A DNA stretch of 64,000 nucleotides from Opisthorchis felineus (Eukaryota; Platyhelminthes; Trematoda; Opisthorchiida; Opisthorchiidae). Where the stretch lies: assembly GCA_004794785.1 (NCBI GenBank), contig SJOL01006656.1, positions 742,319-806,318 of the forward strand, given 5' to 3'. Positions 61,959 through 64,000 of this stretch are shown one piece after another. Under the pieces are notes generated by a model that was given only the letters and a program-made list of their open reading frames with translations, did not search any database and was not told the origin of the DNA. Every line of letters starts with the position of its first letter. The first letter of the stretch is position 1. The translations under genes were made by a program, and so were the position numbers.

Positions 61959-64000
61959 CTGTTCCAGAAAGGTGGTGTACACTGATCGAAATGTGTTTTT
62001 ATGTGGGAGAGGCATACCAGCGGCAAACATTCCACGATATGAAACGCTCTGCGTCCCCAAATGGACAAAAACGATAGCAATACTTGAGCATCCTCAATCG
62101 GACTTGAAAACATTTACGAGGTCAAAAATACGATTCTCATACGAAGCAACCGTGATCGGAATCCCAGCCCATGCAACAATTCTGTTGATCCACAGTACCC
62201 TTTCGCCCCATGTTTGAACTAAGAGGTCTGACCAACAGCAGTTGACAGAATATACCATAACAATAGCATGTAGGATAGCCTGTGATTGACATTTACATCA
62301 TATATATATATATATATAGGAAAATGACCTAATTCACGAATAAAATGGTGGGTGAGGTGCGGAAAAGCGCCGCAAGGTGAATAGTATCACGCCGTTGCAG
62401 CCGGCTGAAAGTGCGTTGCTTAATGGATAGCAGCTGTTTAACAATGAAGTGAGGACGTCCACTTTCCGTCTCTCTACCTGTAACTTCCCTAGTATGTACG
62501 TTCGATCATACGTAGATAACAGTCAAACATGGGATTGATCAGGCGAAACTAGCCGAGAGACAGGATCTTTCAAAGGTGTAGGTACGGGTCCCTGATAGGA
62601 TTCGCTAGGGGGTCAGCCAAAAAGTACCAGCCAGCCAACTAAGTTTGTCAGTAATGGCCAGCTGAAGTACATATGGCGAAAGTTGAAAAAGAATACATTT
62701 TCCCAAACAGACAGTGATGAAAGATCCAACCAGTATCCTTATTCAGCAACCAAAAGAAGAGGTGCTACCGAACCCTGTCTGTTCGTCCCAAATGAAACTC
62801 ACCGCAAGTGCATGTGAAGTCACAGATACAGCATGAGTTTGAGCGAACAGACAATTTTTCTGTGCTGGGAGTGGTATGCTTCGTATGCATAAGAGCATTC
62901 TGATTCGACTTGCATCATATATTCTCTCTAGAGCAGTTTGTGAGTAATGCAGTTTTCAGACGAGCCTCAGCTCCCCTCTCTAGTTTTGCGGTGAAAATAT
63001 CCGCTAGAGTGAGCCAAAAAGGGCTCAAAATCGCCATTGCATAAATCAGTTTATACCTATGAATATGGAGAGCCCTCTCGGACTAGCGAATACTTTCAGG
63101 GCAAAAACTGAGAAGGAAGCTGAGGCTCCGAAAATACTTGACGATAGTGTGTTACTTGCCAAAAAAACAATGTCGAACACTTCCTCGACGTATTTAATCC
63201 GCTTCATTAAAAATTCAGTTTAAGTTTGGTTAAAGAATAAGGCAACTACGTGGGAAAGTGGTCTAAATCCGCCATTATCGATTACTAGACGTGCTCCCGC
63301 TACTGACTATTTCGAAGGTACCAACTCAAGGAGTTCCGTTTTAATGTGATGCACCCGATTGTTGACGCTGAAAGTTCGATAAGACGTTATTGATTACGCG
63401 CTACATGCCACGGCTTTGCGCTCAGAATCGCTTGACAGTCACGTTACACCTACTCTGGTTTGTGTGGATGAGCGAACATCGCATTGTGCCTGACTTATAA
63501 GCAATGTGCTTGACCGCATATGTTCGTTGCCCTTTTTTAGATGTTATAGCATGAAGCACGTATTTCAGCCATCCACGTGGTGCCGCAGTGCAAGTTCAAA
63601 CCCTAGGAAACGAGGAGACCGTGCTCGCCATCCTTAACTGGCTGAACTACTCGGTATGATAGAATCCGTGGGTGCGGTACTGGAATCCCCAGCAGAGCTC
63701 TGAGGTACACGGACCATTAAGCCACAATAAGACTCAGTCTTTCGAGGCAGCAGTCGGTCCACAGCAGGTGAGTGTAGTAAACAAGATCTAGACGATGGGG
63801 TTAAACGCAAACTCTTTTTAAAACTGCAATCACTCTGGTGGATACAACTATGCTGATACATCTTAACAGATTCACTGGGCGGACAAAAAGGCTAACAATT
63901 CAAAAACTCGTGACTTTCGACATAATCCACTGTGTGGACACGACACAATACAGAGACGAAAAACAGAAGCCGCAGTTCCACCAACAGATGAGTGACGATC
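61959..64000. other. Upstream RBBP5 intron (partial), no exon found
   Basis: The segment preceding exon A in the protein should read like ..IKSIEFA.KG and end in phase 2. I found no such exon on the minus strand. It contains the AT microsatellite at 62300. Confidence 0.5.
62300..62318 (+). repeat. AT dinucleotide microsatellite
   Basis: Uninterrupted AT run in the intron upstream of RBBP5 exon A. Confidence 0.95.

Noticed and set aside
62060..62222. 42-codon minus frame ending near ITVASYENRIFDLVNVFKSD, WD40-like
   Set aside because: It does not match the RBBP5 segment expected there and has no proper donor before its stop.
63630..63730. tRNA-like A/B boxes on the minus strand
   Set aside because: No cloverleaf can be drawn and the B-box is poor. 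The other box pairs in the window all belong to SINEs; no true tRNA gene was found.
1..64000. CRISPR arrays, prokaryotic operons, rRNA genes
   Set aside because: No regularly spaced repeats, no bacterial gene organisation and no rRNA sequence; the exon/intron structure is eukaryotic.

Overview
This is a eukaryotic window from a flatworm-like, most probably digenean trematode (fluke), nuclear genome. The grounds are moderate GC, two conserved animal genes split by spliceosomal introns, abundant decayed RTE-type non-LTR retrotransposons, tRNA-derived SINEs, and a 300-bp repeat carrying hammerhead-ribozyme-like cores like those known from Penelope-like elements and trematode repeats. The species cannot be fixed from the sequence. 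There is one assembly gap of 615 N at 7205-7819.

The right third (about 45.5-64 kb) is genic. The C-terminal half of RBBP5, a core subunit of the MLL/SET1 (COMPASS) histone H3K4 methyltransferase complexes, runs on the minus strand. I rebuilt six exons with matching phases: 61958-61842, 59542-59305, 58730-58613, 56645-56579, 51229-50974 and 49781-49611 (stop TAG). They cover the last WD40 blades, the activation/Ash2L-binding segment, the WDR5-binding segment and a basic tail. The N-terminal exons lie beyond the right edge. Downstream on the same strand, 46420-46132 is the first coding exon of a small acidic protein gene (SMAP/C11orf58 family).

The 5.35-kb RBBP5 intron 51230-56578 is a retroelement nest. 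It holds an RTE copy whose 531-codon ORF is still open but internally deleted, a 5'-truncated RTE copy with a CAT-repeat tail and 12-bp target-site duplications, a hammerhead-like repeat, and two SINEs. It also holds a speculative in-frame cassette exon.

The left two thirds (1-45.5 kb) contain no gene I can support. They hold SINEs, RTE remnants, further hammerhead-repeat copies (including a 300-bp-period tandem dimer at 33.9-34.3 kb), a pair of about 1.3-kb inverted repeats at about 98% core identity 10.7 kb apart, a second inverted pair at 10.1/12.1 kb, simple repeats, and an X-box-like motif at 40.45 kb. Most long ORFs here look like chance or repeat-derived ORFs.
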